From Archaeoglobus sulfaticallidus PM70-1 (GTDB lineage Archaea > Halobacteriota > Archaeoglobi > Archaeoglobales > Archaeoglobaceae): 64,000 nt of DNA. The stretch lies in assembly GCF_000385565.1 (NCBI RefSeq), contig NC_021169.1:186001-250000 (forward strand). Direction: 5' to 3'. This document shows, piece by piece, positions 63,562-64,000 of this stretch. The first letter of the stretch is position 1. Every line of letters starts with the position of its first letter. The notes below the pieces were generated by a model, which was not told the DNA's origin, did no database searches, and was given only the letters and a program-made list of their open reading frames with translations. Both the position numbers and the translations under genes were made by a program.

Positions 63562-64000
63562 ATGACAGAAAATCTAACAACCGGAATATTCTATCATGAA
63601 AGCTTCAGCAGAAGGAGCTATCTGACAATTGGAACCAGGCTTAAGGATTTTCCAAGAGCTTTCGAGTTTCTGAAAAAGAAGTACAGCAATATTGAAATTT
63701 TTGAGTCCGAACCTGTTAGTGAGGATCTCATACTCAAGGTTCACTCTCTGGAGTTGCTGGAAGGAGTAAAAAATGACACACTATGCTCCACAGCCTGGCA
63801 CTCTGCTGGTGGTGTGGTTACAGCTACCGAGAAGGTGTATAAATCAGAGATAAGAAACGCCTTCTGCTTCATAGGGGCTGGAGGACATCATGCCGGAAGA
63901 AAAACATTCTGGGGCTTCTGCTGTTTCAACGATGTTGTTCTGGCAATGACGAACATCTGGGAGAAATATGGGGATGTCAGATTTGCGATAATAGATACCG
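63562..64000 (+). CDS. histone deacetylase superfamily protein, truncated by window edge
   Basis: The visible 146 residues match the N-terminal part of the class II histone deacetylase/acetylpolyamine amidohydrolase family: TGIFYHESFSRRSYL at the start, then FIGAGGHHAGRKTFWGFCCFND with the paired catalytic His residues. The remainder with metal ligands runs past 64000. It deacetylates lysines, acetoin-type or polyamine substrates; the true substrate is unknown. The window already encodes a tailless histone, which lacks the tails such enzymes modify in eukaryotes. Confidence 0.85.
   Translation, partial: MTENLTTGIFYHESFSRRSYLTIGTRLKDFPRAFEFLKKKYSNIEIFESEPVSEDLILKVHSLELLEGVKNDTLCSTAWHSAGGVVTATEKVYKSEIRNAFCFIGAGGHHAGRKTFWGFCCFNDVVLAMTNIWEKYGDVRFAIIDT

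Overview
The window looks like chromosomal DNA of a hyperthermophilic euryarchaeon of the order Archaeoglobales (Archaeoglobus, Ferroglobus or Geoglobus type); I cannot fix the genus from sequence alone. The evidence is the combination of archaeal information-processing genes (family B DNA polymerase with a PCNA-binding tail, NOP5 and fibrillarin, TFS, Sec61-beta, an HMf-type histone, TruD, Pth2, Trm10), methanogen-type C1 and cofactor genes (Ftr, CofC), ether-lipid genes (CarS, a Tes-like radical SAM enzyme, an archaetidylserine decarboxylase), and sulfur and acyl-CoA metabolism. Genes are tightly packed on both strands, often with 4-nt overlaps. Many start codons lie about 25-29 nt downstream of a TATA-like element, which suggests leaderless mRNAs. 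I see no transposon, prophage, CRISPR array, tRNA or rRNA.

Layout. 1-3.45 kb: a truncated hypothetical gene, an acetoacetate decarboxylase-family gene and convergent polB. 3.5-5.8 kb: a sulfur operon (DsrE-like, TusA-like, sulfide:quinone oxidoreductase-like, DUF1641-like). 5.9-9.5 kb: ftr, then a leftward group with MGMT, NadM and a Tes-like radical SAM protein. 9.6-14.5 kb: carS-pyrE, a regulator with a substrate-binding-protein domain, an archaetidylserine decarboxylase/archaeosortase operon, and PHP, Nudix and TFS genes. 14.5-20.9 kb: tmk, a complete branched-chain amino-acid-type ABC transporter, then NOP5-fibrillarin. 20.9-28.4 kb: EngB, Sec61-beta, MgtE, AMMECR1, thioredoxin, GlmM, a C/D box sRNA, TruD, Pth2 and CofC. 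28.4-34.5 kb: a leftward type IV pilus/Tad-like operon. 34.6-41.9 kb: a tRNA methylthiotransferase and all six hyp genes, split into hypFE (leftward) and hypABCD (rightward). 41.9-46.4 kb: an oxygen-response block (HTH-V4R regulator, rubrerythrin, two-paralog cytochrome bd of the CydAA' type) and a CBS protein. 46.6-49.9 kb: histone, monoheme cytochrome c, SHOCT protein and CopB-type P-ATPase. 50.2-57.5 kb: Clp1/Grc3 kinase, DapB-like dehydrogenase, TrpB2, acyl-CoA ligase, Trm10 and a CooC-like ATPase. 57.6-64 kb: an unusual intergenic region, a winged-helix protein, sucD-sucC, a glutaryl-CoA dehydrogenase-like gene, an NrpR-like regulator, another winged-helix regulator and a truncated histone-deacetylase-family gene.

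How the parts may work together. The SQR/TusA/DsrE operon would feed sulfide electrons into the membrane quinone pool and pass sulfane sulfur between carriers. The CydAA' pair plus rubrerythrin would remove oxygen. The hyp genes mature [NiFe] hydrogenases that lie elsewhere. The ligase, acyl-CoA dehydrogenase and succinyl-CoA synthetase fit acid or aromatic breakdown through glutaryl-CoA. The lipid genes (CarS, Tes-like, Asd) and the archaeosortase suggest membrane-lipid synthesis and lipid anchoring of surface proteins.

Most interesting items: the C/D box sRNA at 25722-25775; the CydAA' pair with an apparently missing heme-ligand Met and an enlarged loop; the Asd-archaeosortase operon; the Tes-CarS divergent pair; the pilus-like operon with its own coiled-coil gene; and the GC-rich inverted-repeat element at 57619-57683.
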